Assembly (NCBI RefSeq): GCF_051020985.1
Contig: NC_135002.1
Coordinates: 11,036,001 to 11,100,000 of the forward strand
DNA length: 64,000 nucleotides
Direction: 5' to 3'
Source: Nomia melanderi
Lineage: Eukaryota; Arthropoda; Insecta; Hymenoptera; Halictidae
Shown: piece by piece, positions 1-12,059 of the stretch
How positions within the stretch are numbered: the stretch's first letter is position 1
Layout: each line of letters begins with the position of its first letter
Position numbers and translations under genes: made by a program
The notes under the pieces: generated by a model
Databases searched by the model: none
The model's input: the letters and a program-made list of their open reading frames with translations, nothing else
What the model was told of the DNA's origin: nothing

Positions 1-855
1 ATTACATTACAACTAATGTACAATAATCTAATTACGTCAAAGAATGCACAATAACTATGTATTATAATCTCAATACACATTGAAGTTGCTTGAAGAAAAG
101 GAAAGAATGAAAACATGAATAGCTCGAAGAAGACCCAAAGAACGTGGTGTGGTTAAGAAATAAACGAATATATAAGCGATCGCATAAATAACAAATAATA
201 TTTACGATCGATACAAATTGATGAGAGTTCTCAAGATAATTTGCGTAAACGTCCGTCAACGTTTCTGACGTGTCGACGGATAATTATTCAACACGGTATA
301 GCCGCACGCGCTACGTCGATCGTATGATTCACGGGGACCGGTGTTTCGGCGACGTTATTTTCAATGTTTCGGAGTTTTCATAGAACGATACTTTATCGAT
401 TACGACTGGCGCGACCTGCTTTTTTCGGAATTACCTCCGGATATCGAAAAACCGTACCTTTGAGTGCTCCGCGCTCGACGGAGGAGTGCATTCTCGACCC
501 CGATCTATCACGGGGACTTCCAAAATATTCGACGCCGAGCCGAGACAAAATATCACTCGCGCGATTTTCGCGAGCAGGTCAACAACGGGGGGCCACGGAA
601 TGCATTCGTCAGACAATATTTCGCCGCCGTTTCCCAAGAACCCGTGATTTTTCATGCGGAAAACTTGGCTTTCCGCGTTCAATTTTTACATATTCTGGGA
701 ATCCACCCATTTTTATCTGATTCGCGCTTTGTACGGGGCGCGAAATGCGCGAGCAACAATACCGTGATAAAAATTATGCCAAACGGGAGCGCGATGTCTA
801 CAGAACTGCAAATACAAAATAATCGAACTGGCATGGTTATTATATTACTTTTATC
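1..855. other. Non-coding stretch with a CpG-rich patch
   Basis: The first 270 bases are AT-rich and show nothing recognisable. From about 270 to 760 the sequence becomes CpG-rich and stays open in several frames on both strands, giving overlapping frames of 83-134 codons. None has a recognisable domain, and overlapping open frames on both strands are expected where stop codons are rare. The patch could be a promoter-proximal or exonic CpG-rich segment, but I see no splice-site or codon pattern to support that. Confidence 0.5.
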
Positions 856-1002
856 AGTATTATTATGATTATGATAATGATGATGATGATAATGATGACG
901 ATGATGATGATGATTATTATTATTATTATTATTATCATTATATTCTTATTATTATTAGTAGTATATTACTTTTATTATTATTTTAATTCTCTTCTTCTTC
1001 TT

Positions 1003-1064
<62 letters not shown>

Positions 1065-1084
1065 TATTATGGTTATTATTATTA

Positions 1085-1136
<52 letters not shown>

Positions 1137-1150
1137 GGTTATTATTAATA
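856..1150. repeat. Compound trinucleotide microsatellite
   Basis: A run of trinucleotide repeats in blocks: GAT-type to about 912, ATT-type to about 950, an interrupted TTC/TTA stretch, then a pure ATC/CAT block (about 1003-1063) and a pure ATT block (about 1064-1136). Translated, it gives artefactual poly-Ile or poly-Asn/poly-Asp frames on the two strands, which are not genes. The pure inner blocks suggest recent slippage; the outer blocks are older and interrupted. Confidence 0.97.
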
Positions 1151-2260
1151 CACTTTTTTATCATATCAAATATCAAAGTTTAAGAAATATATACTTCCTG
1201 GAACTTTTCCTATTCTATGTAACCACTAACAAGAGAAATATGAAAGAATAAAAATATTCCACAATACACATATACACTTCATCCATATTCAAAAATTATT
1301 CTTAAGAGACGAGGAGGATATACAATTTGTACATTTAATAGGTCAGGATTATTCAGAGAAATATCGTTGCTTATGTTGCCCGTCGAACAATTGTACGTAG
1401 AGCTCTTTACATGAAATTCGCCGTACAGAATCGCGTATGTTAAGTCTATAATCTAAGAAAATGTTGCGTACAAACGCTGCCGACGATCAATGTTAATTAC
1501 TCGCGATACTGTTTACGGAACACCGTGCATTTACATAAAAATTTGACCCGGTGTTCCCGGCCCGCACGATTCAAAGAATATTCCTTTGTCTATTCGTCGG
1601 CATGTTAAATACTTGCATTATGTTTCCGACGGTAGGGAAGTTTAGCACGCGAATTCATTTAACGGTAACCAGGTCGAAGCGGAGACGCAGTAGTGAGCAG
1701 GAAGGGAAGGCATACCGGAACAAATTTTCACTATAGTTCGTTCGTAACGATTTGAAAAGGTCGCGTATGGATTACTGCGAAGTTAACGCGGACATGACGG
1801 AAAACGGAAGAGAAGGTTCTATATAAAAATTATACATAGCAGTCGTGTTTTCGTTAAGAAAAAATTGTTTATCATAGTCATAAAATTCTGCATTTCACAC
1901 GAGACTTAATTTGATAAAGACGTCCACACGGACGTAATTTGACTCGGAATCAAGCGTTATGATCGACAAAAAATAATTAAATTTTAATAAGCATAGAATT
2001 ACGATTGTATTAAACATATAATATTTCGTATGAAACTCTGAAAAACAAGGTGAATAGCTTTTAAACGATTCCATATCGTCCCATACTTATTAATATTTGA
2101 TGACACCCTGAACACGTTGAATACTTATTCAAATTACGGTAATTCACTCAACTAAATGTTCTTTACAAACTTCTCCATACTATAACATAACACGAGACAG
2201 TAAAATTTATCAAGATAAATGCGTGATAATGATAACGCAACTCGTTACACATGAACCATA
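1151..2260. other. Non-coding, no recognisable feature
   Basis: AT-rich sequence with short stop-rich frames only. I see no repeat, RNA gene or coding signature here. Confidence 0.5.
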
Positions 2261-2724
2261 TTTACTCCATTGCTTTATGATTTCTTCTTTTCCTATGATC
2301 AATCCAATCACTTTCTCATTAATAATTTACTAATAAACGAGAAAAATCTATTCCACATTTACGTTTACATTACAGTATAACAATTGATAACAGATGAATA
2401 ATATTTAATTTGAATTCAAAAGAATTAACACTAAAACTACCGAGCAATTAGAGTGAATTATTTGCAATGTTTTATAAAGATTAGAATAATACCTTTCTTG
2501 AGATTCGAAGAGTGTCCTATTCTTGCATCTATACAAGTATACAACTTTAATCAAAATTCTTTCGCAAAACCGCCTTCATAACTTAAATACTTGCAAACTA
2601 CTCACTTTTGAGGGTCAATTCGACCCGTCCGGTAATTCTAGCATCAAGTGATATTGGTATTCGTTAAATACTCTTTGAAATCTTCGCCACGAACGTGACA
2701 CGATATTATAAGGCAAGGGTTTAA
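2261..2724. mobile_element. P4-family TTAA MITE interrupted by a P1 element
   Basis: The outer parts match the intact P4 copy at 50641-50884. The left part (about 2261-2424) shares its start (CCATTGCTTTATGATTT against CCTTGCCCCGTGATTT) and a matching stretch running to TTTGAATTCAAAAGAATT. The right part (about 2647-2724) shares the end TATAAGGCAAGGGTTTAAG. Removing the 222-bp P1 insert leaves about 242 bp, almost the length of the intact sibling (244 bp). It is therefore an older P4 copy that later received a P1 insertion. No reading frame for a transposase is present. The outer TTAA is degraded to TTTA on the left. Confidence 0.8.
2425..2646. mobile_element. P1-family TTAA MITE nested in P4
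   Basis: The left end is TTAACACTAAAACTACCG and the right end, reversed, is TTGATGCTAGAATTACCG, matching at 13 of 18 positions. Length is 222 bp, close to the 225-bp P1 copy at 45321-45545. TTAA at the left and TCAA at the right fit a decayed TTAA target duplication. The uninterrupted P4 copy at 50.8 kb has TTGA at the corresponding point, so the insertion boundaries are supported by an empty site. Confidence 0.82.
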
Positions 2725-3490
2725 GAGTTCTTCCAAAAACTGGGCCATCTCTCGATTCACTCAATTGCCCTGTGGAATCACCCGGCATCCAACGTGCCAA
2801 GGGTCAACTTCGAACTTCAATGACACAGTTGACGAAGTGGGGGCTATAATTCGGTTACTGGGAGTCGTCTCGTGGTCCAACGTGGAGCCAACCGCAAGCG
2901 AAGTGGCCGTATATTTCGCGCGCGTTAAATAGAAAGGCAAACTGAAAAATCGACTCGTTTCTCTCACCTGGTGCCAGCATGGCGCGCCATAACGTTCATA
3001 GTTATGGTCGTCGTGGCATATTTCCTTGTGCGCGCAGGCACACGACCCGCGAATTATCATCACTTCCCGGAAACGTTCAGGAAAGGCGCGTGTATTCCCG
3101 CGGAAACGTCTCGCGCCGAATTCGCGATCGTTTTGTTTCGAGTAACAGACACTTGCCTTCCGCGGGAAGGGAAGGCAGCGTAACGCCCGAACGTTACTGT
3201 AAAACTCGTCGAGGAATTCTTTCCGTCCTGGACGACAGAGTCTGTCTGCTCGCGTTCCGCGAATACGGTGCTCTCCGCTGTTGCCTTTATATCGCAACAA
3301 TTTATAATACACCTGAAAATACGCCGACCGCGCTTTTCCGCCGCCCCCGTAGCGCGTCGATGTTTATCATAGGGTGCGACGCGAATGAGGGAAAGAATAT
3401 TGAATGTGTTCGACCGATCTACTTTTTAACACTTTCGCGTTATTATAGGCGTATTTACGGTTTTGAAGTGAACCATCGATGAATCGATCG
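2725..3490. other. Non-coding CpG-rich patch
   Basis: From about 2750 to 3420 the sequence is CpG-rich, with frames of up to 183 codons open simultaneously on both strands. None resembles a known protein, and the mutual overlap argues that they are composition artefacts. A regulatory or first-exon role is possible but unsupported. Confidence 0.45.
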
Positions 3491-3727
3491 ATATTATTGT
3501 ATTATTATATTATTATTGTTATTAGTATTATTTTATTTTTATTTTTATTTTTATGTTTATGTTTATTTTTATTTTTATTTGTATTTTTATTTTTATTTTT
3601 ATTTCTAGTTTATTTTTATTCTTATTTTTATTTTTATTTCTAGGTTATTTTTATTCTTATTTTTACTTTTATTTTTATCTTTATTTTTATCATTATCTTT
3701 ATTTTTATTTGTATTTTTATTTTATTG
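3491..3727. repeat. Degenerate TTTTTA hexanucleotide array
   Basis: About 240 bases dominated by repeats of ATTTTT, with GTTTAT, CTTATT and TCTAGG variants, preceded by an ATT-rich lead-in. One strand is almost free of G. The frame of Phe/Ile/Tyr residues across it is a by-product of the repeat. Confidence 0.95.
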
Positions 3728-6264
3728 CATTATTTACTATGCTCCTTTAATCATTTAAATGCAATGAAACCAACGAATTCAGCGACAGTGAGTACAATTA
3801 AAGTAAGTAATTAATTGGATTGAAGAAGTTTTTAAGCAAATTGTTTAAAGTAAACTGAAACCAATAGGGATGATAAATTGTTTGTGTATTGTAATAGGAT
3901 TCGTTTTATACCATTGAATTAGCAAAAATCCAAAAAAGTATATTGCGAATGTACCGCATGAAACATTATAAGTTAATTTCTCTCGTGAGAAACAAATAAT
4001 CAAAAATAAGACACAAATATTGTTTTCGATGTTTCAAGATGCAAGAGTCATTTTAAGCTCTATAAAGGATATACTATCCACGAGAAAAGCCAAGTAGCTT
4101 GCTCTCATCCGTTTTGAAGCAGCCTGTAAATCTTTGTAAATTTATACGCTACATAGTTCGCGCAATTCAAAAAGCATTGTCTTCTCGCGTCGTATAACAG
4201 GCTCGGAATAATAGTAGCGTGCTGCATTTATATTACATATTTTTAATTAATCCTTGGGAGGCCATCGTTAAAGGAAAACTGTTACCAGTACCGATGTCAT
4301 CGTTAACGTTCAAATTACCATCGTTACGTAGAATATTACGACAAACGATCAATTGTTAGATAATATCATTGGTGCCGATAAAATTTTTGCAAATATTCGA
4401 AAAATTAACGTTAACGATCGTTACGCTTTTTAAAATGATATTAAAGCAAAGCTCGATACGCGAATTAACTTCGGTTTCGCTGTGTCTACGGAAGAGATGT
4501 CGGTTGTCCTTTAATTAACGTTGGTCCCGTTCCCCACGGAAGCACAGCCTTCCATTAATTATTCCGGTTACAACAACATTCATCCGATTACGTTCTCCGC
4601 AGAGGGGAACGATAAGATTTTTCACTCGATAGGCCGAAATCGTGGCGGATAAGTTCTGTAGATTAAGCTATCTGGCTAAGCTGCCATGACATTTTACGTA
4701 CACTGTGGCTGAAACATGCAGTACTACGTAAATCTGACTCCATAGCCGTGTCACACCGGGATGGGATCCTTTGCGAAACTCCGCCATTGTTGCAACAAAT
4801 GATCGTTACACTAAGGGAAGGAATTAAGCCTGAATTAAGGGGACAGCATTAGCAACTTTTACATTGTTACCTGTTCCGCGGAACACACGACGGACAGTGC
4901 GCGAAGTGCTTGACACGATTAACTAGACCGCGGATTCTTATGCAAATTCAGCTTTTTAAGAATATCATTGTGTAGGAAAATAGAATTGTTCCCGAAAATG
5001 GCCGCTCGTAACAAATATACCAACAAACGCTGGACACTAGGTATTTTATATATTTTTCTCGTATTGTACGCGTTCCGTGTAAGTTTATACTCTCCGGTTT
5101 CCTATAGATGCACAAAAATCTGCGGTCTAATAACTAGATTGCGGGTCACCGAGCAAAAGGGAATGTTCATGATGCAATTTATACAGACTGGAGTTTAACA
5201 GACGCTCGTTTCCTCTGCCAGGGATTTCGGTTCGGTTAAATTGAATTTTAATTTTGAAATTTAACATTATTATATGAAAACTGGATATTATTTTATAGTT
5301 ATTAAGTTATTCTTTTTTACTAGAGAATTTATTATGTGAGTTGAAAAGTTATTAGTGGTTAAACTGAAGTATACAATAATTAATTTATATTTTACCATCT
5401 TCTGTTGTATTTATTTTACATATTATAAAAATCATTTTGTTACAATAAATTAAGCATTATAAGATTCTTTGCTGTTTCGATAAGGTTCAATCTCTTTTCT
5501 AATTAGCATTGCCATTTTAAATAACAAAAGGGTGGGGAAATGTTCCGAGGTTAAATCAAATTACGAATTTACAGAATTAAATGGCGGATTATTTATTTTT
5601 AAATTAAATTTATATTAATACCACGTGTAACGTGAATATACAATTATTACCCGGATATACTTCAAAATTGATCAAACATGTAATTATTCTAGTTGCATGC
5701 CAATTATTAATAATTGCATTAATAATTTTCCCAGTGTACATTTCTACCTACAATTATAAAATATATCTAGTAATACGCAATGTGCTCGTGGTTAGTGCAG
5801 TGATTGAAATTACCATGAATAATAATTTCAGCACCGATCAAGCTTGTATCGATTAGTTCAACGGTTAACCGCAATAATTCTTAAAACATTTTAAAGGCTT
5901 TTTAATTACCGTATGATAAATTGAATTACTCTCGATTTCCTGATAACTTGTTATTCAATAAGCGACCGTTCACTGGCAACACATTGACTAATAATAAGTT
6001 ACAACGTATTAATATCTCCCGATCTAATAACAAACTCTACGCTTTTAATAAACTATGGATTATTAATAAATAATATATCCGATAAATTGCGGCCTCCTGA
6101 TAAGCTATAATGCAACGACGATGCCAAATTCGTGCATAAGCTATGTGTAGTGTTAATTAATAACGTGATTTTCATCATAGCTACGTAAAAAGAATATTAT
6201 ACGAGAAACTGTACGAGAAATGATTAATAACTGAAGAATCAATGGTTAGCTGTAATAAGTATAT
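3728..6264. other. Non-coding stretch
   Basis: AT-rich DNA with no coding signature. The only structure noted is a perfect 12-bp inverted repeat, ATCGTTAACGTT at 4299-4310 against its complement at 4407-4418. Short open frames at 4968-5198 and 5632-5856 have no recognisable features beyond hydrophobic runs expected from AT-rich DNA. Confidence 0.5.
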
Positions 6265-6499
6265 GGACCGTTTATTTTGAAAGCGGTGAAAGTCCATTTG
6301 CAGCCCGTAAGTATACATCAGTTTAGTAAAATACGCCTAAAACAAATTTATATAAACAAATTACATATTGATAAAACAGTAGAAACATTGCCAGACTTCA
6401 TATAATTTGCCTACATTTTTTAATTAACAGATATGTTAACCTTTAATTTTCTCGAAACAAGAGAAAATGGACTTACACCACTTTCAAAATAAACGGTCA
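6265..6499. mobile_element. M1-family MITE with 35-bp inverted repeats
   Basis: The left arm 6265-6299 and right arm 6465-6499 are inverted copies identical at 32 of 35 positions; the core reads GACCGTTTATTTTGAAAG. The interior (about 165 bp) is AT-rich and non-coding. The flanks read ATAT on both sides, so a TA-type or short AT-rich target duplication is likely but cannot be delimited. A second, interrupted copy lies at about 36423-36875. The long, well-matched arms suggest it is younger than most TTAA elements here. The superfamily is undetermined; a TA target would fit Tc1/mariner. Confidence 0.88.
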
Positions 6500-9097
6500 A
6501 TATATAATTAAGGCACGATTCGATATCCAGATAATGACCCACAAATTGAACTTTATTTTTCTATTTGTTCCCCTAATATTAATGTCAAAATATTTCACTT
6601 TATTGGTAGCAATGGATAAAAATATGTTCTTATCACATTATTATAGTCACACGAAGAGACCCTTGATTTATGAAAATAATTTTTAAAGGTGCTATCATTG
6701 TGTTAATTTCTGCCGCTGTCGGCAGATATATAACGTAGGTCAATATAATAAATTCATTCATTTATAATAACTATATTTATAGTATGGTAACTGGCTTTTA
6801 CTCTTCCCTTTATGTTAAATATTAATCGAGGCGATGTATGCATCATTCAGCAGACTCAAACAGTCGACATGATTGGCCAATGTATTTTAAATGTGTATAA
6901 ATACCTTTGATAAAAATGTAATCGAAGTGACAAATAAATAATGTTGAATCAAACTGTATTATTATATTTTATTATCAATCTGTTTGAAACGAATACTTGT
7001 AATACTTTTTTAATACTGTTCCATGATAATAATATATGCACTCAAAATGCACTTCGCATGTCTGGCTTTATATTTGCTTATTTATCATTTACGTTTAGCG
7101 TTAAATCTAATTTTATAACTACAATTGTCGCAAACGATACGAATTGTATGCATTTATGATTATCTATGCATTTATCAATGTCATAGCACCGGATGTGATT
7201 TCGTGCGTGTAAAAAAGAGAAAATTGTAATAAAATTTATTTCTGGCAAAATCTTTGTTTCATAATTAATTTCATTAGACATTAGAGGCAACGATAACTCT
7301 CGCTTCATAATCAGTCGCTTACTGAAATGTTTTCGAATGATGTATCGCTTGTAGCATTAGTAAGTATGAAATATTGTCTGAAATAATGGCGCTCCTGCAA
7401 TTCCCATACTACACATTTTTCTATCTACGAAAATCAACAATTAATTTGAATTCGTTTTCCAGCGTGTCGATGAACTGTTCGGATTCTCGTTTCCGACACA
7501 TCAATGGGGAGATTTTAATTTGTTTATCCACCGGGGACAACCAATCATCGACATCAATACAGAGGCGAAATACAAATGTATGTGAAGCGTAAAGCATTCA
7601 AAAGCAAATTTTTATCGCGGTGACGTTCCCCGATGAAAAGAACGAAACACGGTTTACTAGGAATTTATTTTCAATTATTTTTAATGATCTTTTTCGAATT
7701 ATTTTTCTCGATATCTGGAACGTTGGCTAGTTAGAAAAATTATGTTACATGTAAGTTTTGATATTAAGGAAACTGAAACTTTACAAATACTTTATTATGA
7801 ACATTTTATTTAACATCTATATTATATACAATTATAATTTTGATTGTAGCAAATTCATTTGTTTCGGCCAATTAAAATTTCGTTGTTAAATGAAATCACA
7901 TTATTGTATATTTTGAAAGTAGTGTACATATTTTTCAAAGAAACTCTTTCCGTAATGAATATGTGGCCACTTGAACACGTAGGATCCTAAACGAACTAAA
8001 AGCAAGAAACTCTAATACATAGTGACTTAATATAGTAACGCTCTAAATAAAAACACGAGTTCAACAGATTCCTTTATCACGAAAAAATCGAAACAACCTT
8101 ATAGAAGATGATAGATTCTTTAAAGTTGCAAAGTTATGAAAAGAAATTTAATGACACAGCAATCATTGTCACCATTAATTCATGGAATAATGAAATGAAA
8201 AAAAAACAAATAACAACAAATCAATTAATCTGAATTTCTCAATGGAGTGCTACGAACACTTCAATACCTTCTAACAAAACGAAACGATCTTACGCTGCTA
8301 TCAAAATAAAACGATACGTTAATTACATAAATTCCGAAAGAATCGACGCTAAGTTTCAGAAATGTACGTGTCTTCGATTACAAGGATACCAGCCAAATGT
8401 TGAATCGATTTGGATATTCGTTCGTGATAACGAAAAATTTATCAGAGTAATAAGACGTCCGGAGGTATAAGGGATTCAGGAAGTTTGTATAATGATCGTC
8501 ATTATTCTCTGGAGTGCAACGGAACACTTTTTCCAGACTTTTTTTAGCCTTCCGTCTTTTCGCCTTTACGATCTCTCCCCCTCCACCCCGTTCGTCTTCG
8601 AGCACGTATTTAACGCCCCATGAAATTAAAACCCTCGACACCTTCGAGGGAACAAGAAACGCGAACTTTGACTCCAGTTCCGCGAGTCTATGAGTTTCAT
8701 CGGACCCTTTTGTTCCGTCCCGGTGGTTTTATTTTTCGTGCGACCTGTAAGCCGGAACCAATCCACTCGATGCCGCAGTTACATGGCTGCTAACCGAGGA
8801 AATCGTTACGTACGTGAAATAAACCATAATAAAACGAAAACCGTGAAATCTAATAAAATAACATAAAAGCTTTTTCATTTGTAATACATGGGAAGTCGTA
8901 ACGTCTCATATATTTTTAACGAGGTTCCATGCCATACATCTTTTCATTCGGGAAGCACATATATTTTCGACGAAACTTAACGATTATATTGAAAAAAATT
9001 GTTCGCAATTAAAATAAAAACGCACATCGTTCGTACGAAGTGGATAATTTCATGATGTACGCCGGAAGGTTTTTATAAACGCGAAAAATGCAGATTG
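6500..9097. other. Non-coding, AT-rich
   Basis: No gene or clear repeat. A small perfect hairpin, TCTGCCG and its complement around a CTGT loop, lies at 6709-6726. A weakly CpG-rich patch lies at about 8500-8820. Open frames here are short and anonymous. Confidence 0.45.
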
Positions 9098-9115
9098 TTA
9101 ACCCGTTGACTTGCC
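9098..9115 (+). mobile_element. Single P2-like terminal repeat
   Basis: TTAACCCGTTGACTTGCC resembles the P2 terminus TTAACACGTTGACTGCC with one substitution and one inserted T. No matching right end is found before the next element at 9226, so this would be a truncated copy or a chance match. Confidence 0.35.
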
Positions 9116-9225
9116 GTTGCATTGTTTGAGAACAATTACAATAAGAAAATTGATGCCGAATAAAAATATTTAGTAGCATAAATAGCTAGATAATAGTGTA
9201 GCATGAATAATATGGTATCAATTAA

Positions 9226-9475
9226 TTAACCTATTGCACTCGAAGTTTTTTCTCACTGACATTACCAGCAACTCAAAGTAATTTTAATAGAGAAAGCATA
9301 TTAACACATAAATAAATGATACGCGCATGAAAAGAAAAGGCATAGATGTATTTTGCTGTTTTTTTTATCGATTGTAGATATAAATGTTATAATATATTTA
9401 ATGACAAAATTTTACAGTTTGTAACGACAAATTTTAAATGGCTCTGCTCCGTAGACCTCGGATGCAAAGGGTTAA
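9226..9475. mobile_element. P3-family TTAA MITE
   Basis: The left end is TTAACCTATTGCACTCGA and the right end, reversed, is TTAACCCTTTGCATCCGA, matching at 14 of 18 positions. Both ends begin with TTAA. Length is 250 bp, with an AT-rich non-coding interior. Other members are at 20228-20589 and 60961-61188, and an interrupted one at about 34538-35018. Confidence 0.8.
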
Positions 9476-10091
9476 TGATTATTTCTAATAACATTTGCCT
9501 TTGCTATGAAGAAACAAGTTTTGTACACAATTATTGTAGAAAACGCTCGGAATTTTCATGGCAGTCAAACCTGTTAAGCGTTTTCGGTGATTTTTCGAGC
9601 AAATTATCCGATACACACTCGCGCGAAATTGTGTTTTTCATTCGTTCGAATGAATCGTTGTGGGGTATCGTGTCAATTAGCTGTACGAATGACGGAATAA
9701 CGAAATCGGAACCGTGAGTAATTGAATAATGAGCGGCGCTCCATCTTTCCGATGGAAATTCTAAAATGCGTTTCCTGGACGAGCGGATATTCATCATAAT
9801 AATTCCGATGTACTGGAGCTTTCGTTATTGTCACATAATGTCTGGCGTGCCGTTACGTTCTAAAAGGTACAATGTAATTCTCGACATATTTCGATGTCTT
9901 GCGCCTGACATTGCCGTGCTCTGATTATGCAGCGTTAATATTACGCGAGCGTCGTTCGCAGCATTATAATCTTTCTAAATCTACAGGAACGGCACACTCG
10001 TGAAATTAGCTCGTGTTACGTATGTTAATTCGTCGTCGAACAGTTTGACACACGACGCTACCATTATTTTCTAATTATTCGATCGACCCAT
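9476..10091. other. Non-coding, no recognisable feature
   Basis: A frame open across the P3 element continues to 9717, but it has no recognisable domain and uses transposon sequence. Nothing else is seen. Confidence 0.45.
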
Positions 10092-10280
10092 TTAACGCTA
10101 GATTCACGTTTATCGTGTATTTTATTGTATCGTTTTTTAGAAAACCGGTTTTCATTTATATAGATAATTGATAATATATATAATATCTGTTGCATAAATC
10201 AAAATCGAGTCGTACTTTCAGCAGTCAACATTCATGAAATTTTAATATCGATCAAATTGATTCCGTAAATCTGGAGTTAA
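10092..10280. mobile_element. P10 TTAA MITE candidate
   Basis: The left end TTAACGCTAGATTCACG and the reversed right end TTAACTCCAGATTTACG match at 14 of 17 positions and both start with TTAA. Length is 189 bp. A similar single end, TTAACACTAGATTCATGG when reversed, ends at 13781. With one full copy the family is less certain than P1-P5. Confidence 0.6.
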
Positions 10281-11470
10281 TTATAATTAATAATATAAAT
10301 AATTATTTGTTCAACGAAGCACACAGACGCGGAATCAATAGGCAGATAATTCGAAATTAATTTCTTCTAATGTAATAACCAAGCGACAATTAAAAATGGT
10401 GAATTTTAAAATAAAGTAGCCGGAATTAATATTGACAAATCGATGGGCAATGGAATTTCATATATGAAACAATGAAAAATGTAAAACGTATGAAACTATT
10501 AATTACAACCATTTCCACAAAACTATTTTTTTTATTTACCCCCAGACTCTGTCCACGTTAAAATGGGAACGGTAGTTTAATTGCAACGGAATTCTATTTA
10601 AAGAGGCGCCATTTGCCAAACCGGAGACGCGTTTAAATTCCAAAGAAAAATGCGCCTTCCCGGTTTAGTCAAGCTCCAGATAAGTATTGTTAAGGAGAAT
10701 CCGAGTCGAGGGAAGCAGCATCGGACAAATAATTGTGGAAATGTCAGCGAGTCCCGCGTGGAACCATTAGGGAAACCGGAAGTGGGTTTCCTGTCGTTGT
10801 TCCGACGGAAAACGAGAAAAGAAATCGATGATCCTACGGTAGTGTTTCAAAGAAAAGACATTAATTTACAATTTACATATTTATAATACATAATTTATAT
10901 TTCCTTATCAATTTTAAATTTGATTAACAACTAAAGTTAGTCACATAGAAGGTCAATGATAAGGTTAATAAACGTTAAATGAAGTTTCCGAACAGGTCAA
11001 AATAGACCCAGGCTCCGCCGTGGTGGTTGAATTCAAGACATGTCTCTTTTACACGAAGATCCCTTGTCTATTTATTAGAAGCACCGCTAATTCCACGAAA
11101 CAGCAACGTGTAACAAATACGAAAGGAAATCTTGTACATCGCCTTAGAGGGCAAATCACGTACGGGAAAGATACATATGAATTTCGTGCGGGTACTCGGT
11201 GGCATGCGGGTCGAATGGGGTTAATATCACCGCGCCTTTTGACCAATTTAAATTCTTCGTACGTGTATCCCAATGCAATTTATAACAGGTTCGGGCTACA
11301 ACAAAATTCTCCACGCTCCCTTTTCATTTTACGCTCGCAGTCTATCGGTTTATTATTTTTCTCCGGGCAGAATTTTGATAAACACGGGTCGCGCGTTCAG
11401 GTTACACGGTGAAATTCAACCGGAATTCGAGTACTGAAGATTTATATCGTAAGACTCGCTGATAAAGTAT
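10281..11470. other. Non-coding stretch
   Basis: Mixed composition, moderately CpG-rich at about 10550-10830 and 11140-11410. Frames of 78 and 130 codons (10650-10886 and 11020-11412) have no recognisable motif, and the second is overlapped by an antisense frame. I do not call a gene. Confidence 0.45.
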
Positions 11471-11788
11471 TTAACCAGTTAGCTGTTGCGACCGCTTTGA
11501 AAAATGTACATCTTATTCTGGTACGTGTACCGAAGATTTTAAAACAAAACTTTTTATTATTTTTCTAGTAAAAAGTTGAATGTACTCTATTAAATTTCTA
11601 ATATGTGTCCGTATCTACAAATAATTTTTTCAACAATCATCATTCGGGTAATGTATATCTATAAAATTGGTTTTTTGAAAAATTAATATTACTCAGTCAG
11701 CTGTTTTTGGACAAGTGCGCACGTTATAATACAAAACTTTGTTATTCCTTTATGACGAGTATATTCATCAAAAACAGTTGTCTGGATA
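11471..11788. mobile_element. P8-family TTAA MITE, degenerate
   Basis: It begins TTAACCAGTTAGCTGTTGCG and ends, reversed, TTATCCAGACAACTGTT (13 of 17 match to the left end). The segment from about 11700 to 11788 aligns in reverse with the P8 copy at 56342-56415: both carry AACTGTTTTTGA, a GTATAC/GTATAT motif next to CTCGTCAT, and a CAGCT end. No coding content. It directly precedes the P2 copy at 11813. Confidence 0.6.
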
Positions 11789-11812
11789 AGGAGAATCTTC
11801 AAGAAGATAAAA

Positions 11813-12059
11813 TTAACACGTTGACTGCCATGAGAATGTCTAAAGTTTTGAATAGTAATTTTTATTCTTCAATAACAAAGGCAAATGATATTGAAAATAG
11901 TTATTAATGATTTAGTATTACAGTAGCCATATTACGCTGTGATCTAGCTACTTATGTTACTAAATATTTTTATTTTAAATCAAGATTTTTATTGTAATTG
12001 TTCTTCGGCAATTTGAAAGCTCCGGTCATGGGTGACCACCGTGGCAGTCAACGTGTTAA
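11813..12059. mobile_element. P2-family TTAA MITE, best-preserved copy
   Basis: The left end TTAACACGTTGACTGCCATG and the reversed right end TTAACACGTTGACTGCCACG match at 19 of 20 positions, including the TTAA at each end. Length is 247 bp. The interior carries the family signature AATAACAAAGGCAAATG and a GATCTAGCTA motif shared with other copies. Sibling copies are at 17270-17495 and 56471-56716, with partial ones at 36477, 39890, 48747, 61791 and 62088. The nearly perfect ends make it a good reference for the family. Confidence 0.9.

Noticed and set aside
364..868. 118- and 134-codon overlapping frames
   Set aside because: Overlap in different frames, with an antisense frame too; no domain, and composition explains their openness.
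865..1251. 128-codon plus-strand and 73-codon minus-strand frames
   Set aside because: Poly-Ile and poly-Asn/Asp translations of the trinucleotide microsatellite.
2761..3482. 183-codon minus and 167-codon plus frames
   Set aside because: They overlap on opposite strands in a CpG-rich patch; neither has recognisable motifs or a convincing protein-like composition.
3553..3750. 65-codon Phe/Tyr/Ile-rich frame resembling a membrane peptide
   Set aside because: Direct translation of the TTTTTA hexanucleotide array.
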